DNA of 64,000 nt from Klebsiella pneumoniae (GTDB lineage: Bacteria; Pseudomonadota; Gammaproteobacteria; Enterobacterales; Enterobacteriaceae). A model generated the notes under the pieces. The model ran no database searches and was not told where the DNA came from. It saw nothing but the letters and a program-made list of their open reading frames with translations. Shown here one piece after another: positions 31,695 through 42,671 of this stretch. The DNA is taken from the NCBI RefSeq assembly GCF_000742135.1, contig NZ_KN046818.1, positions 558,841 to 622,840 on the forward strand, read 5' to 3'. A program made the position numbers and the translations under genes. Position 1 is the stretch's first letter; every line of letters begins with the position of its first letter.

Positions 31695-31699
31695 CCCCT

Positions 31700-32243
31700 G
31701 GCATGGAAAAAGCGTTTTGGGCTGACTAAATGAATTAGCAAAATGTGCTGATGTAAGCCCCATTTTGCCGAAGATCCTATTTTGGACCGAAGGCGGTTTA
31801 TCCCCATTTGTTTCATTTGAAAAAGTGCTTTGCATTCAAGGCATCGTCGAAGAGGTGTCGCCAATGAAGGGACAAAAAACGGTATCTGGATGAAAATATT
31901 AAATTTATTTTTCCTGTGAATGTATTCGAACGCTAGCGGATTATTTTTCAATGATAAGGATTTGTTAATTTTATGGAGGGAAAAATAAAATACTTTATTA
32001 TTGCTTAAGTTACAGTTAACTCGTGGTGCTGTTTTTATTTTTATGGATTATGGTTACACTTATCATCATTAAGTAATCAGTATGGTTTGAGCGGCTCAAT
32101 TTTTTGATCAGGACCGTTTCTTCACTGCCACTCATAGCCTTGATATATTCCTAAAAATTTCTTTTGCTATTTTGTAAATGTCATTTGCATGGTAAATGAT
32201 ATTTTCGGCGCTAATTATAGCGGTTTAGTGAAGGGAATTCATC
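31700..32243. other. AT-rich leuL-leuO divergent control region
   Basis: Over 500 bases without a gene, strongly AT-rich compared with the flanking genes, holding the leuO promoter on the plus strand. In E. coli this interval is bound by H-NS and LeuO and is the leuO silencer/derepression region. The base composition supports the same role, but individual sites were not resolved by eye. Confidence 0.6.
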
Positions 32244-33212
32244 GTGACGGCGGAATTAGATATGTTAATTGAAACTCCAGAATATAAATCAGCCCCCGGA
32301 CAGGAAGTCGTTAAACCTCAACTACGGATGGTTGATCTCAATCTGCTTACCGTTTTTGATGCGGTTATGCAAGAGCAGAATATTACTCGTGCCGCCCATA
32401 CGCTCGGCATGTCACAACCCGCGGTGAGCAATGCGGTTTCACGACTGAAAGTGATGTTTAATGACGAGCTTTTTGTGCGCTATGGCCGCGGTATTCAGCC
32501 GACGGCGCGCGCCTATCAGCTGTTTGGCTCGGTACGCCAGGCGCTGCAGCTGGTCCAAAACGAATTGCCAGGCTCCGGTTTTGAACCACTGAGCAGTGAG
32601 CGCGTGTTCCATCTGTGCGTCTGCAGCCCGCTGGATAACATCCTGACGTCGGTTATTTTTAATAAAGTTGCAGAGATAGCACCCAATATTCATTTAGTCT
32701 TTAAGTCTGCGCTGAATCAAAATACGGAACATCAGCTACGTTATCAGGAAACAGAATTCGTAATCGGTTATGAAGAGTTCCGTCGCCCTGAGTTTGCCTG
32801 CGTTCCGTTATTTAAAGACGAAATGGTCCTGGTCGCCAGTCGCAACCATCCGCGTATTTCCGGGCCGATGATGGAGGCGGATATTTATCGCGAGGAGCAT
32901 GCCGCCGTTGCTCTCGACCGGTATGCCTCATTTAGTTTGCCGTGGTATGACACGGCCGATAAACAAGCGCGTATCGCCTATCAGGGTAATGCGATGGTCA
33001 GCGTATTAAACGTAGTATCGCAAACCCAGATGGTGGCCATTGCCCCGCGCTGGCTGGCAGATGAATTTGCTGACAAGCTTGCCCTGCAAATATTACCTTT
33101 GCCGTTGAAGGTCAACAGTCGGACCTGCTATCTCTCCTGGCACGAAGCCGCTGGTCGTGATAAAGGCCACCAGTGGATGGAAGAGCTGCTGGTGGACATT
33201 TGCAAGCGCTGA
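32244..33212 (+). CDS. leuO: LysR-type global regulator LeuO
   Basis: LysR regulator that antagonises H-NS silencing at many loci. 322 residues from GTG at 32244 behind GAAGGGA, a few residues longer than E. coli (314); the first 28 residues are the divergent part. The DNA-binding domain [20 protein letters not shown] and [15 protein letters not shown] is almost identical to E. coli. An ATG at 32262 is an alternative start. Expression is probably silenced by H-NS in the AT-rich region upstream. Confidence 0.96.
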   Translation: MTAELDMLIETPEYKSAPGQEVVKPQLRMVDLNLLTVFDAVMQEQNITRAAHTLGMSQPAVSNAVSRLKVMFNDELFVRYGRGIQPTARAYQLFGSVRQALQLVQNELPGSGFEPLSSERVFHLCVCSPLDNILTSVIFNKVAEIAPNIHLVFKSALNQNTEHQLRYQETEFVIGYEEFRRPEFACVPLFKDEMVLVASRNHPRISGPMMEADIYREEHAAVALDRYASFSLPWYDTADKQARIAYQGNAMVSVLNVVSQTQMVAIAPRWLADEFADKLALQILPLPLKVNSRTCYLSWHEAAGRDKGHQWMEELLVDICKR

Positions 33213-33232
33213 CCCGACGACGATAGATAGCA

Positions 33233-33255
33233 AAGGAGCTTCGGCTCCTTTTTTT
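33233..33255 (+). terminator. leuO terminator
   Basis: AAGGAGC, a TTCG tetraloop and GCTCCTT are followed by a T-run. It is a clear Rho-independent terminator about 20 bases after leuO. Confidence 0.93.
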
Positions 33256-33256
33256 A

Positions 33257-33606
33257 TATGACATAAATCAAATAAAGCAGAATTTTATTCTGTTTACCTT
33301 GCGCGAGGGGTTCGTTGTGTTCGTGAAAAATGGATCTATTCCTGTTATTACCCTTTTTCGCCGAGTATTTACCATTCTCTTTTCTTATCTCTGAAGCAAT
33401 TCACCATATTTTCCCCTCACCGCTTTCTTTTCTTCTTATTCAAGAAATAAGGCCTCAGCTGCGGCGAATTGCCTGCCTGCTGGCGAGCAGTTATGGTAGT
33501 GGCATGCAGTACATTCACCTCAATGCGGAGGACCACTCCTTCGCATCGTGCGAGCGCGCGGAAATTGAGTTCCGCTGTCGTAAAACAATAAGCCTGGAGG
33601 CAAACC
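33257..33606 (+). promoter_or_regulatory. ilvIH upstream control region
   Basis: About 350 bases without a supported gene. In E. coli the matching interval carries several Lrp sites that activate ilvIH, and an AT-rich first half is seen here too. The sequence just before ilvI (AATAAGCCTGGAGGCAAACC) has a strong GGAGG. A 126-codon frame at 33330-33710 runs into ilvI in another frame and is not believed. Confidence 0.55.
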
Positions 33607-35331
33607 ATGGAGATGTTGTCAGGAGCCGAGATGGTCGTCCAATCGCTTGTCGATCAGGGCGTCAAGCAAGTATTCGGCTATCCCGGAGGCGCAGTCCTCG
33701 ATATCTATGATGCGTTACATACCCTTGGCGGTATCGATCATGTGCTGGTTCGTCACGAGCAGGCGGCGGTGCATATGGCGGATGGCCTGGCGCGGGCGAC
33801 CGGGGAGGTCGGCGTGGTGCTGGTGACCTCTGGGCCTGGGGCGACGAACGCCATCACTGGCATTGCGACAGCCTATATGGACTCTATTCCGTTGGTGATC
33901 CTCTCGGGGCAGGTAGCCACCTCGCTTATCGGCTACGATGCCTTCCAGGAGTGCGACATGGTGGGGATTTCCCGTCCGGTGGTGAAGCACAGTTTCCTGG
34001 TGAAGCAGACCGAAGATATTCCCGGCGTGCTGAAGAAAGCCTTCTGGCTGGCGGCCAGCGGTCGCCCCGGTCCGGTAGTGGTCGATCTGCCGAAGGATAT
34101 TCTCAATCCGGCGAAGAAGCTGCCTTACGTCTGGCCGGACGCAGTGAGCATGCGCTCGTATAACCCAACCACCAGTGGCCATAAAGGGCAGATTAAACGC
34201 GCCCTGCAGACCCTGGTGGCCGCAAGTAAGCCGGTCGTCTACGTCGGCGGCGGGGCGATCAATGCGCATTGCGAACCTCAGCTGCGCGAGCTGGTGGAAA
34301 AACTGAAGCTGCCGGTGGCCTCATCCTTGATGGGACTTGGCGCTTTCCCGGCGACACACTCGCAGGCGCTGGGGATGCTGGGGATGCACGGCACCTATGA
34401 AGCCAACATGACCATGCACCACTCGGACGTGATTTTTGCCGTCGGCGTTCGCTTTGACGACCGGACCACCAATAACCTGGCCAAGTATTGTCCGAACGCG
34501 ACGGTACTGCATATTGATATCGATCCGACTTCAATCTCGAAAACCGTGCCGGCAGATGTGCCGATCGTCGGCGATGCCCGGCTGGTCCTGGAGCAGATGC
34601 TGGAGCTGCTGGAGCAGGAGGAAGCGCAGCAGCCGCTGGACGACATTCGCGACTGGTGGCAACAGATCGAGCAGTGGCGTGCCCGTCATTGTCTGCGCTA
34701 CGACGACCAGAGCGATAAAATCAAACCGCAGGCGGTAATTGAAACTATCTGGCGGCTGACCCAGGGCGATGCCTACGTCACTTCCGATGTGGGTCAGCAT
34801 CAGATGTTCGCCGCCCTGTATTACCCCTTCGATAAACCGCGGCGCTGGATTAACTCCGGTGGTCTCGGCACCATGGGCTTTGGCCTACCGGCTGCGCTGG
34901 GGGTCAAAATGGCTCTGCCGGACGAAATGGTGGTCTGCGTGACCGGTGACGGCAGTATCCAGATGAACATTCAGGAACTCTCCACTGCGCTGCAGTATGA
35001 GCTGCCGGTCCTGGTGCTTAACCTCAACAACCGCTATCTCGGGATGGTGAAGCAGTGGCAGGATATGCTCTATTCCGGGCGTCACTCGCAGTCCTATATG
35101 GAATCGCTACCGGACTTTGTCCGTCTGGCGGAAGCCTATGGCCACGTCGGGATCCGCATCAGCGAGCCGCAGGAGCTGGAGACGAAGCTTGCTGAAGCTC
35201 TGGAGCAGGTGCGCCAGCGTCGGCTGGTGTTTGTCGATGTGACCGTCGACGGCAGTGAGCATGTGTACCCCATGCAGATCCGCGGTGGCGGCATGGATGA
35301 AATGTGGTTGAGCAAAACGGAGAGGACCTGA
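33607..35331 (+). CDS. ilvI: Acetolactate synthase III large subunit
   Basis: Thiamine-diphosphate enzyme making acetolactate or acetohydroxybutyrate for valine, leucine and isoleucine. 574 residues, as in E. coli. The catalytic glutamate block [13 protein letters not shown] is near residue 47, and the [14 protein letters not shown] ThDP/Mg motif is in the C-terminal third. The start at 33607 ([20 protein letters not shown]) has GGAGG ahead. It pairs with ilvH immediately downstream; isozyme III is valine-sensitive. Confidence 0.97.
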   Translation: MEMLSGAEMVVQSLVDQGVKQVFGYPGGAVLDIYDALHTLGGIDHVLVRHEQAAVHMADGLARATGEVGVVLVTSGPGATNAITGIATAYMDSIPLVILSGQVATSLIGYDAFQECDMVGISRPVVKHSFLVKQTEDIPGVLKKAFWLAASGRPGPVVVDLPKDILNPAKKLPYVWPDAVSMRSYNPTTSGHKGQIKRALQTLVAASKPVVYVGGGAINAHCEPQLRELVEKLKLPVASSLMGLGAFPATHSQALGMLGMHGTYEANMTMHHSDVIFAVGVRFDDRTTNNLAKYCPNATVLHIDIDPTSISKTVPADVPIVGDARLVLEQMLELLEQEEAQQPLDDIRDWWQQIEQWRARHCLRYDDQSDKIKPQAVIETIWRLTQGDAYVTSDVGQHQMFAALYYPFDKPRRWINSGGLGTMGFGLPAALGVKMALPDEMVVCVTGDGSIQMNIQELSTALQYELPVLVLNLNNRYLGMVKQWQDMLYSGRHSQSYMESLPDFVRLAEAYGHVGIRISEPQELETKLAEALEQVRQRRLVFVDVTVDGSEHVYPMQIRGGGMDEMWLSKTERT

Positions 35332-35333
35332 TT

Positions 35334-35825
35334 ATGCGCCGGATATTATCGGTATTACTTGAAAACGAATCGGGCGCATTGTCCCGCGTTATCGGCCTCT
35401 TTTCCCAGCGTGGCTATAATATAGAAAGCCTGACTGTCGCGCCGACGGACGATCCCACTCTCTCCAGAATGACCATTCAGACCGTGGGCGATGAAAAAGC
35501 GATTGAGCAGATTGAAAAGCAACTGCACAAGCTGGTGGATGTCCTGCGGGTCAGCGAGCTGGGGCAGGGGGCTCATGTTGAACGCGAAATTATGCTGGTG
35601 AAGGTTCAGGCCAGCGGCTATGGCCGTGAAGAAGTGAAGCGCAACACCGAAATCTTCCGCGGACAGATTATCGACGTGACACCTTCTATCTATACCGTCC
35701 AGCTCGCCGGCACCAGCGATAAGCTGGATGCATTTCTGGCCTCGCTGCGCGATGTCGCTCGGATTGTGGAAGTGGCTCGCTCCGGCGTGGTCGGCCTGTC
35801 TCGCGGTGATAAAATCATGCGCTAA
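35334..35825 (+). CDS. ilvH: Acetolactate synthase III regulatory subunit
   Basis: Small subunit giving valine feedback control to IlvI. 163 residues, the E. coli length, with an N-terminal ACT domain ([20 protein letters not shown]) and a second regulatory domain. The start at 35334 lies two bases after the ilvI stop, behind GAGAGG. The in-frame extension into ilvI is not used. Confidence 0.97.
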   Translation: MRRILSVLLENESGALSRVIGLFSQRGYNIESLTVAPTDDPTLSRMTIQTVGDEKAIEQIEKQLHKLVDVLRVSELGQGAHVEREIMLVKVQASGYGREEVKRNTEIFRGQIIDVTPSIYTVQLAGTSDKLDAFLASLRDVARIVEVARSGVVGLSRGDKIMR

Positions 35826-35848
35826 GGATCGGGAACTGCTGTAAAAAT

Positions 35849-35879
35849 AGCCCGGCAGAGACTGTCGGGCTTTTTTTTT
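35849..35879 (+). terminator. ilvIH terminator
   Basis: AGCCCG...CGGGCT stem-loop followed by nine T, a strong Rho-independent terminator about 24 bases after ilvH. Confidence 0.93.
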
Positions 35880-36005
35880 GCGAAATCAGTAGGAACTGTA
35901 AGCGAAAGCGGTTGCTGCGCTAACTATTCTGCGCTTAGATGTTATAAAAAGGATTCCATACCTGAATAATGGTTATGTTTGGCACTTCTTACCCAAGGGG
36001 CAATT

Positions 36006-37010
36006 GTGAAACTGGATGAAATCGCCCGGCTGGCCGGTGTTTCAAGAACCACCGCGAGCTATGTGATTAATGGCAAAGCGAAGCAGTACCGCGTAAGCGA
36101 TAAAACGGTCGAAAAAGTGATGGCTGTGGTGCGAGAGCACAACTATCACCCAAATGCGGTCGCTGCTGGCCTGCGTGCAGGACGCACACGCTCTATCGGT
36201 CTGGTGATCCCGGATCTGGAAAACACCAGCTATACCCGGATTGCAAATTATCTCGAACGTCAGGCGCGTCAGCGCGGCTATCAGCTGCTGATTGCCTGCT
36301 CGGAGGATCAGCCCGATAACGAGATGCGCTGCATTGAGCATCTGCTGCAGCGCCAGGTGGACGCTATCATTGTCTCTACTTCGCTGCCGCCGGAGCATCC
36401 ATTTTATCAGCGCTGGGCTAACGACCCGTTTCCGATTGTCGCCCTCGACCGCGCCCTCGATCGCGAGCACTTCACCAGCGTGGTTGGCGCTGACCAGGAT
36501 GACGCCGAGATGCTCGCAGCTGAGCTGCGGACGTTTCCTGGCGAAACGGTGCTCTATCTCGGCGCGCTGCCGGAGCTGTCGGTGAGCTTCCTGCGTGAAC
36601 AGGGCTTCCGTAAAGCCTGGCAGGACGATCCGCGTGAGGTGCATTATCTCTATGCCAACAGCTATGAGCGCGAAGCGGCGGCCCAGCTGTTTGAGAAATG
36701 GCTTGAAACCCATCCGATGCCACAGGCGCTGTTTACCACCTCTTTCCCGCTGCTGCAGGGCGTAATGGATGTGACCTTGCGTCGCGAGGGTAAACTGCCC
36801 TCCGAGCTGGCGATCGCCACCTTCGGTGATAATGAGCTGCTCGATTTTCTGCAGTGTCCGGTACTGGCCGTGGCCCAGCGTCATCGCGATGTCGCTGAGC
36901 GGGTGCTGGAGATCGTCCTCGCCAGCCTCGACGAACCTCGCAAGCCGAAGCCGGGTCTTAGCCGTATTCGCCGTAATCTCTATCGTCGCGGTAGCCTGAA
37001 TCGCCGCTAA
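36006..37010 (+). CDS. cra: Catabolite repressor/activator Cra (FruR)
   Basis: LacI-family regulator of carbon flow, released from DNA by fructose 1-phosphate. 334 residues from GTG at 36006 ([20 protein letters not shown] after the initiator), the start known in E. coli. The N-terminal helix-turn-helix is followed by a sugar-binding core. A nine-codon upstream extension exists but the GTG start is behind AAGGGGC. Near-identical to E. coli in the DNA-binding half. Confidence 0.97.
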   Translation: MKLDEIARLAGVSRTTASYVINGKAKQYRVSDKTVEKVMAVVREHNYHPNAVAAGLRAGRTRSIGLVIPDLENTSYTRIANYLERQARQRGYQLLIACSEDQPDNEMRCIEHLLQRQVDAIIVSTSLPPEHPFYQRWANDPFPIVALDRALDREHFTSVVGADQDDAEMLAAELRTFPGETVLYLGALPELSVSFLREQGFRKAWQDDPREVHYLYANSYEREAAAQLFEKWLETHPMPQALFTTSFPLLQGVMDVTLRREGKLPSELAIATFGDNELLDFLQCPVLAVAQRHRDVAERVLEIVLASLDEPRKPKPGLSRIRRNLYRRGSLNRR

Positions 37011-37018
37011 GGGCGCCA

Positions 37019-37078
37019 TATCGCCAGCGCCCAGGTATAAACCTGGCAGGCCTGACCGTAAGCAGGCCGCTGGCGATA
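37019..37078 (+). terminator. Three-way-junction structure after cra
   Basis: Outer arms TATCGCCAGC and GCTGGCGATA (perfect 10 bp) enclose two inner hairpins, CCAGG-TATAAA-CCTGG and GGCCTG-...-CAGGCC. It starts nine bases after the cra stop. It could protect or terminate the cra transcript or be a degenerate repeat; there is no strong T-run. Confidence 0.5.
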
Positions 37079-37569
37079 AATCAGGCAATTGACGTGCAAA
37101 ATGCAAAACTGAATATATTTCAGACAAATCCCTAAACTTCTTTACTCGTTATTTTATTTTATTCACTGACCATCGTTTTGTGACTCCAAATGGGGTACAA
37201 AAAATGACTGCGCGGACTTTAATTGTATTATTTTGTTACATTCATCAGGTTAATTGCTGAATTAACACTCATTTTGTACGCGCCACGCTTTCTTCCCCGT
37301 CATATCCCGCGCCTGGCCAGTCCCTCTGCCAGCAACAGGTACTGTTAACGGCCGGCATAATGGCCTAAAATGCCGCTCGCGTCGCAAACTGACACTTTAT
37401 ATTTTCCCGCCGAAGATATTCTGTTGTTTATAACTGTTACGAGTTTGTTGGTTATTTTCTTACACGTATTCATAACGTTAATTTGCCTCGCCTGTTGATG
37501 ATTTTTTCATCAGGGCTAATGTCGGCTGTAAATAATGGGTTTTTGAGCTCCGTTGGCATCCGTGCTGGC
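37079..37569. other. cra-mraZ intergenic gap
   Basis: Nearly 500 bases without a supported gene, AT-rich in its first part. Short palindromes occur, for example GATGA-TTTTTT-TCATC near 37493-37508. In E. coli the corresponding stretch is also non-coding. Nothing else is recognised here. Confidence 0.5.
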
Positions 37570-37634
37570 TTGACAAGCTTTTCCTCCGCTCCGTAAACTC
37601 CTTCTGGTGGGAATTTGTGGGGTAAAGTGGCGAA
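37570..37634 (+). promoter_or_regulatory. Pmra promoter of the dcw cluster with MraZ-binding repeats
   Basis: TTGACA (37570-37575) and TAAACT (37594-37599), spaced 18 bp, match the E. coli Pmra promoter. Downstream, TGGG repeats at 10-bp intervals (37608, 37618, 37628) form the known MraZ operator; the third reads TGGC. MraZ should repress this promoter and thus its own operon. Confidence 0.88.
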
Positions 37635-37650
37635 AAGGGGTGAGGCTGGC

Positions 37651-38109
37651 ATGTTCCGTGGAGCAACGTTAGTCAATCTCGACAGCAAAGGCCGCCTGGC
37701 CGTGCCAACGCGCTATCGCGAAGGGCTGATCGAGGACGCTGCCGGTCAATTGGTATGCACCATTGACATTCATCACCCGTGCCTGCTGCTTTATCCATTG
37801 CCTGAATGGGAAGTCATCGAGCAGAAATTGTCGCGTTTATCGAGCATGAATCCCGTTGAGCGGCGCGTACAGCGTTTGCTTTTGGGTCATGCCAGCGAAT
37901 GTCAGATGGATAATGCCGGCCGCTTGCTGATTGCGCCGGTGTTACGGCAGCATGCCGGGCTGACAAAAGAAGTGATGCTGGTCGGGCAGTTTAATAAATT
38001 TGAACTGTGGGATGAAACGACCTGGTATCAACGGGTCAAGGAAGATATCGACGCTGAGCAGTCCGCGACCGGTGAACTGTCGGAGCGCCTGCAGGATTTG
38101 TCCTTATAA
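37651..38109 (+). CDS. mraZ: Transcriptional regulator MraZ
   Basis: First gene of the dcw cluster; an AbrB-fold DNA-binding protein that represses Pmra. 152 residues, as in E. coli, from [20 protein letters not shown] at 37651. Two copies of the DxxGR-type motif (LDSKGRL and MDNAGRL) mark the duplicated swapped-hairpin domains. The upstream in-frame extension runs through the operator and is rejected. rsmH starts two bases after its stop codon. Confidence 0.96.
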   Translation: MFRGATLVNLDSKGRLAVPTRYREGLIEDAAGQLVCTIDIHHPCLLLYPLPEWEVIEQKLSRLSSMNPVERRVQRLLLGHASECQMDNAGRLLIAPVLRQHAGLTKEVMLVGQFNKFELWDETTWYQRVKEDIDAEQSATGELSERLQDLSL

Positions 38110-38111
38110 AA

Positions 38112-39053
38112 ATGATGGAAAATTATAAACATACTACGGTACTTCTGGATGAAGCCGTCAACGGCCTCAATATTCGTCCAGACGGTATCTATATTGATGG
38201 TACTTTTGGCCGCGGCGGTCACTCGCGCCTGATCCTCTCCCGGCTGGGTGCGGAAGGACGCTTGCTGGCTATCGATCGCGACCCGCAGGCGATTGCCGTC
38301 GCGCAAACCATCGATGACCCCCGCTTTTCCATCGTACATGGTCCCTTTTCACAACTCGCTGAGTACGTCGGCGAGCGCAATCTTACCGGTAAGATCGACG
38401 GCATTCTGCTCGATCTCGGCGTCTCTTCCCCGCAGCTTGACGATGCGGAACGCGGCTTTTCCTTTATGCGTGACGGGCCGCTGGATATGCGCATGGATCC
38501 GACGCGCGGTCAGTCCGCGGCCGAATGGCTGCAGACGGCTGAAGAAGACGATATCGCCTGGGTGATTAAAACCTTTGGCGAAGAGCGTTTCGGCAAACGT
38601 ATCGCCCGCGCGATCGTCGAACGTAATCGCATTCAGCCGATGACCCGTACCAAAGAGCTGGCGGAAGTCATCGCCGCGGCGATGCCGGTAAAAGATAAGC
38701 ACAAACATCCCGCGACCCGTACCTTCCAGGCGGTGCGCATATGGGTAAACAGTGAACTGGAGGAGATAGAGCAGGCGCTAAAAAGCTCGCTCAGCGTGCT
38801 GGCCCCGGGTGGGCGGCTGTCGATCATTAGTTTTCATTCGCTGGAAGATCGCATTGTGAAGCGCTTTATGCGTGAGCAAAGCCGCGGTCCGCAGGTTCCG
38901 GCGGGAATACCGATGACCGAAGCGCAGCTCAAAAAACTGGGCGGCCGTGAGTTGCGAGCACTAGGCAAGTTGATGCCGGGCGAAGAAGAGGTGGCAGAGA
39001 ATCCACGCGCCCGTAGTTCAGTGCTGCGTATCGCAGAGAGGACGAACGCATGA
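38112..39053 (+). CDS. rsmH: 16S rRNA (cytosine1402-N4)-methyltransferase
   Basis: Adds the N4 methyl group to C1402 in the ribosomal P site. 313 residues, the E. coli length (older name mraW). SAM-binding segment [16 protein letters not shown] and the [18 protein letters not shown] block are present. It overlaps ftsL by four bases (ATGA). Confidence 0.97.
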   Translation: MMENYKHTTVLLDEAVNGLNIRPDGIYIDGTFGRGGHSRLILSRLGAEGRLLAIDRDPQAIAVAQTIDDPRFSIVHGPFSQLAEYVGERNLTGKIDGILLDLGVSSPQLDDAERGFSFMRDGPLDMRMDPTRGQSAAEWLQTAEEDDIAWVIKTFGEERFGKRIARAIVERNRIQPMTRTKELAEVIAAAMPVKDKHKHPATRTFQAVRIWVNSELEEIEQALKSSLSVLAPGGRLSIISFHSLEDRIVKRFMREQSRGPQVPAGIPMTEAQLKKLGGRELRALGKLMPGEEEVAENPRARSSVLRIAERTNA

Positions 39054-39415
39054 TCGGCAGAGTGACAGAGGCCTTAAGCAAGGTTAAAGGGTCGATTGGA
39101 AGCAACGAGCGCCATGCTTTGCCTGGCGTGATCGGGGACGACCTTCTGCGGTTTGGGAAACTGCCACTCTGCCTGTTCATTTGCATCATTATTACGGCGA
39201 TTACCGTGGTCACCACTGCGCATCACACGCGCCTGTTGACCGCGCAGCGTGAACAGCTGGTTCTGGAGCGCGACGCCCTGGATATTGAGTGGCGCAACCT
39301 GATCCTCGAAGAGAACGCGCTCGGCGATCACAGTCGGGTTGAGCGGATCGCGACCGAGAAGTTACAGATGCAACACGTCGATCCATCACAAGAAAATATC
39401 GTTGTACAGAAATAA
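39050..39415 (+). CDS. ftsL: Cell division protein FtsL
   Basis: Bitopic inner-membrane protein that joins FtsB and FtsQ and activates FtsWI. 121 residues, as in E. coli: a 36-residue cytoplasmic part, one membrane segment ([19 protein letters not shown]) and a periplasmic coiled coil ([20 protein letters not shown]). Nearly identical to the E. coli protein. Confidence 0.97.
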   Translation: MIGRVTEALSKVKGSIGSNERHALPGVIGDDLLRFGKLPLCLFICIIITAITVVTTAHHTRLLTAQREQLVLERDALDIEWRNLILEENALGDHSRVERIATEKLQMQHVDPSQENIVVQK

Positions 39416-39430
39416 GGATTATTGCGACGG

Positions 39431-41197
39431 ATGAAAGCAGCGCCAAAAACGCCTAAAGCAAAACGTCAGGAAGAACAGGCCAACTTTATCAGTTGGCGTT
39501 TTGCGTTGCTGTGCGGCTGTATTCTGCTGGCGCTGGCTTTTCTGCTGGGTCGCGTCGCCTGGCTACAGGTGATCAGCCCCGATATGCTGGTGCGCCAGGG
39601 CGATATGCGTTCTCTGCGCGTACAGGAAGTGTCCACCGCGCGCGGGATGATTACCGATCGCTCCGGACGTCCGCTGGCGGTCAGCGTGCCGGTGAAGGCT
39701 ATCTGGGCCGACCCGAAAGAGCTCCATGACGCCGGCGGGGTTACCCTGGATACGCGCTGGAAAGCGCTGGCGGATGCCCTCAATATGCCGCTGGATCAGC
39801 TGGCGACGCGCATCAATACCAATCCGCGGATGCGGTTTATCTATCTGGCGCGTCAGGTTAACCCTGACATGGCCGATTACATCAAGAAGCTGAAGCTGCC
39901 GGGCATTCATCTGCGCGAAGAATCCCGTCGTTACTACCCTTCCGGGGAAGTAACCGCTCACCTCATCGGCTTTACCAACGTCGATAGCCAGGGGATTGAA
40001 GGGGTTGAGAAAAGCTTTGATAAATGGCTTACCGGTCAGCCGGGCGAGCGTATCGTACGTAAAGACCGCTATGGCCGGGTAATTGAAGACATCTCTTCTA
40101 CCGATAGCCAGGCAGCGCACAACCTGGCGCTGAGTATCGACGAACGCCTGCAGGCGCTGGTCTATCGCGAGCTAAACAACGCCGTGGCCTTTAACAAAGC
40201 CGAGTCGGGCAGCGCCGTGTTAGTGGATGTTAACACCGGTGAAGTGCTGGCGATGGCCAACAGCCCATCCTATAACCCGAACAACTTCGCCGGTACGGCA
40301 AAAGACACCATGCGTAACCGTGCGATTACCGACGTGTTTGAGCCGGGTTCGACGGTGAAACCGATGGTGGTCATGACGGCGCTGCAGCGCGGTATCGTCA
40401 ACGAAAATACCGTGCTCAATACCGTGCCTTATCGAATTAACGGCCACGAAATCAAAGACGTGGCGCGCTACAGCGAATTGACCCTGACCGGGGTGCTACA
40501 GAAGTCGAGTAACGTCGGTGTTTCTAAGCTGGCGTTAGCGATGCCGTCCTCAGCGTTAGTAGATACTTACTCACGTTTTGGGCTTGGAAAGGCGACCAAT
40601 TTGGGGTTGGTCGGAGAACGCAGTGGCTTATATCCTCAAAAACAACGGTGGTCTGACATAGAGAGGGCCACCTTTTCTTTCGGCTATGGGCTAATGGTAA
40701 CCCCGTTACAGTTAGCGCGAGTCTACGCAACGATTGGCAGCTATGGCATCTATCGCCCGTTGTCGATTACCAAGGTTGATCCTCCGGTTCCGGGCGAGCG
40801 CGTCTTCCCGGAATCACTCGTTCGTACCGTCGTTCATATGATGGAAAGCGTGGCGCTGCCCGGCGGCGGCGGTGTGAAAGCGGCGATCAAAGGCTATCGC
40901 ATCGCGATTAAAACCGGTACGGCGAAAAAAGTGGGGCCGGATGGCCGCTATATCAACAAATATATTGCTTACACCGCAGGCGTTGCGCCCGCCAGCCATC
41001 CGCGCTTCGCGCTGGTGGTGGTGATCAACGACCCGCAGGCAGGTAAATACTACGGTGGCGCCGTTTCCGCGCCGGTCTTCGGTGCCATCATGGGCGGCGT
41101 ATTGCGCACCATGAACATCGAGCCGGATGCGCTGGCAACGGGCGAAAAAAGTGAATTTGTAATTAATCAAGGCGAGGGAACAGGTGGCAGATCGTAA
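39431..41197 (+). CDS. ftsI: Peptidoglycan D,D-transpeptidase FtsI (PBP3)
   Basis: Septal transpeptidase, target of aztreonam and many cephalosporins. 588 residues from [16 protein letters not shown] at 39431. Membrane anchor near residues 23-40, then the pedestal domain and transpeptidase. The catalytic STVK (S307), SSN and KTGTAKK motifs are all present. No insertion is seen after residue 333, where some resistant E. coli strains carry extra residues. The 3' end overlaps murE by 14 bases. Confidence 0.97.
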   Translation: MKAAPKTPKAKRQEEQANFISWRFALLCGCILLALAFLLGRVAWLQVISPDMLVRQGDMRSLRVQEVSTARGMITDRSGRPLAVSVPVKAIWADPKELHDAGGVTLDTRWKALADALNMPLDQLATRINTNPRMRFIYLARQVNPDMADYIKKLKLPGIHLREESRRYYPSGEVTAHLIGFTNVDSQGIEGVEKSFDKWLTGQPGERIVRKDRYGRVIEDISSTDSQAAHNLALSIDERLQALVYRELNNAVAFNKAESGSAVLVDVNTGEVLAMANSPSYNPNNFAGTAKDTMRNRAITDVFEPGSTVKPMVVMTALQRGIVNENTVLNTVPYRINGHEIKDVARYSELTLTGVLQKSSNVGVSKLALAMPSSALVDTYSRFGLGKATNLGLVGERSGLYPQKQRWSDIERATFSFGYGLMVTPLQLARVYATIGSYGIYRPLSITKVDPPVPGERVFPESLVRTVVHMMESVALPGGGGVKAAIKGYRIAIKTGTAKKVGPDGRYINKYIAYTAGVAPASHPRFALVVVINDPQAGKYYGGAVSAPVFGAIMGGVLRTMNIEPDALATGEKSEFVINQGEGTGGRS

Positions 41198-42671
41198 TTT
41201 GCGCGACCTACTCGCTCCATGGGTGCCAAACGCACCGGAGCGCATTCTGCGAGAGATGACGCTGGACAGCCGGGTGGCTGCTTCCGGCGATCTCTTTATC
41301 GCGGTACAGGGTCATCAGGCGGACGGGCGTCGTTATATCCCGCAGGCGATAGCGCAAGGTGTGGCTGCCATTATTGCTGAAGCGCAGGGCGAAGCTAAAG
41401 ACGGTGAGATCCGTGAAATGCACGGCGTGCCGGTTATCTACCTGAGCCAGCTTAACGAACGCTTATCGGCGCTGGCCGGGCGTTTTTATCATCAGCCGTC
41501 GCAGCAGCTGCGTCTGGTGGGCGTCACCGGCACCAACGGGAAAACCACCACCACTCAGCTGCTGGCGCAGTGGGCAAAGCTGCTCGGTGAAACCAGCGCG
41601 GTGATGGGGACCGTCGGTAACGGTCTGCTGGATAAAGTCGTTCCAACTGAAAACACCACCGGTTCCGCGGTGGACGTTCAACATGTGCTCTCCAGTCTGG
41701 TCGGGCAGGGGGCTACCTTCGGCGCGATGGAAGTCTCCTCCCACGGTCTGGTACAGCACCGCGTAGCGGCCCTGCAGTTTGCCGCCTCGGTGTTTACCAA
41801 TCTCAGCCGCGATCATCTCGACTACCATGGCGACATGGAGCACTACGAAGCGGCGAAATGGCTGCTGTACTCCACCCATCATTGCGGTCAGGCCATCGTC
41901 AATGCTGACGATGAAGTCGGTCGTCGCTGGCTGGCAAAACTGCCGGACGCGGTGGCGGTATCGATGGAAGATCATATCAACCCGAATTGCCACGGCCGCT
42001 GGCTAAAGGCCACCGCGGTGAACTATCACGACAGCGGGGCGACCATCCAGTTTGACTCCAGCTGGGGCAAGGGCGAAATCGAAAGCCGCCTGATGGGCGC
42101 ATTTAACGTCAGCAACCTGCTGCTGGCGCTGGCCACGCTGCTGGCGCTGGGCTATCCGCTGGCCGATCTGCTGAAGAGCGCAGCGCGTTTACAGCCGGTG
42201 TGCGGCCGTATGGAAGTGTTCAGCGCGCCGGGTAAACCTGCCGTGGTGGTAGATTATGCCCATACGCCTGACGCGCTGGAAAAAGCGCTGCAGGCGGCAC
42301 GCCTGCACTGCAGCGGCAAGCTGTGGTGCGTCTTCGGCTGCGGCGGCGACCGCGACAAAGGTAAACGTCCGTTGATGGGCGCTATCGCGGAAGAGTTTGC
42401 CGACATCGTGGTCGTTACTGACGATAACCCGCGCACCGAAGAGCCGCGGGCGATTATCAACGATATTCTGGCCGGCATGCTCGATGCAGGTCAGGCGAAG
42501 GTGATGGAAGGCCGCGCGGAAGCGGTGACCAACGCCGTGATGCAGGCGAAAGAGAACGACGTGGTGCTGGTGGCGGGTAAAGGCCATGAAGATTACCAGA
42601 TCGTCGGCAACCGCCGTCTGGATTATTCCGACCGCGTGACCGTCGCGCGTCTGCTGGGAGCGGTAGCATGA
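41184..42671 (+). CDS. murE: UDP-MurNAc-L-Ala-D-Glu:meso-DAP ligase
   Basis: Adds meso-diaminopimelate to the peptidoglycan precursor. 495 residues from GTG at 41184, the E. coli length. ATP loop [13 protein letters not shown] and the DNPR motif around residues 413-416, which marks DAP (not lysine) specificity, are present. Overlaps murF by four bases. Confidence 0.97.
   Translation: MADRNLRDLLAPWVPNAPERILREMTLDSRVAASGDLFIAVQGHQADGRRYIPQAIAQGVAAIIAEAQGEAKDGEIREMHGVPVIYLSQLNERLSALAGRFYHQPSQQLRLVGVTGTNGKTTTTQLLAQWAKLLGETSAVMGTVGNGLLDKVVPTENTTGSAVDVQHVLSSLVGQGATFGAMEVSSHGLVQHRVAALQFAASVFTNLSRDHLDYHGDMEHYEAAKWLLYSTHHCGQAIVNADDEVGRRWLAKLPDAVAVSMEDHINPNCHGRWLKATAVNYHDSGATIQFDSSWGKGEIESRLMGAFNVSNLLLALATLLALGYPLADLLKSAARLQPVCGRMEVFSAPGKPAVVVDYAHTPDALEKALQAARLHCSGKLWCVFGCGGDRDKGKRPLMGAIAEEFADIVVVTDDNPRTEEPRAIINDILAGMLDAGQAKVMEGRAEAVTNAVMQAKENDVVLVAGKGHEDYQIVGNRRLDYSDRVTVARLLGAVA

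Noticed and set aside
33330-33710. 126-codon frame in the ilvIH leader
   Set aside because: No good ribosome site, runs 104 bases into ilvI out of frame, and the interval is regulatory in E. coli.
35970-36020. Short ORF ([16 protein letters not shown]) overlapping the cra start
   Set aside because: Only 16 codons, no clear ribosome site, overlaps cra out of frame; I could not match it to the annotated E. coli leader peptide.
37470-37688. 72-codon minus-strand frame across Pmra
   Set aside because: Lies over the well-defined mraZ promoter and operator and has no family resemblance.
39431-41197. FtsI insertion linked to beta-lactam resistance
   Set aside because: The region after residue 333 has the ordinary sequence with no added YRIN/YRIK-type residues.
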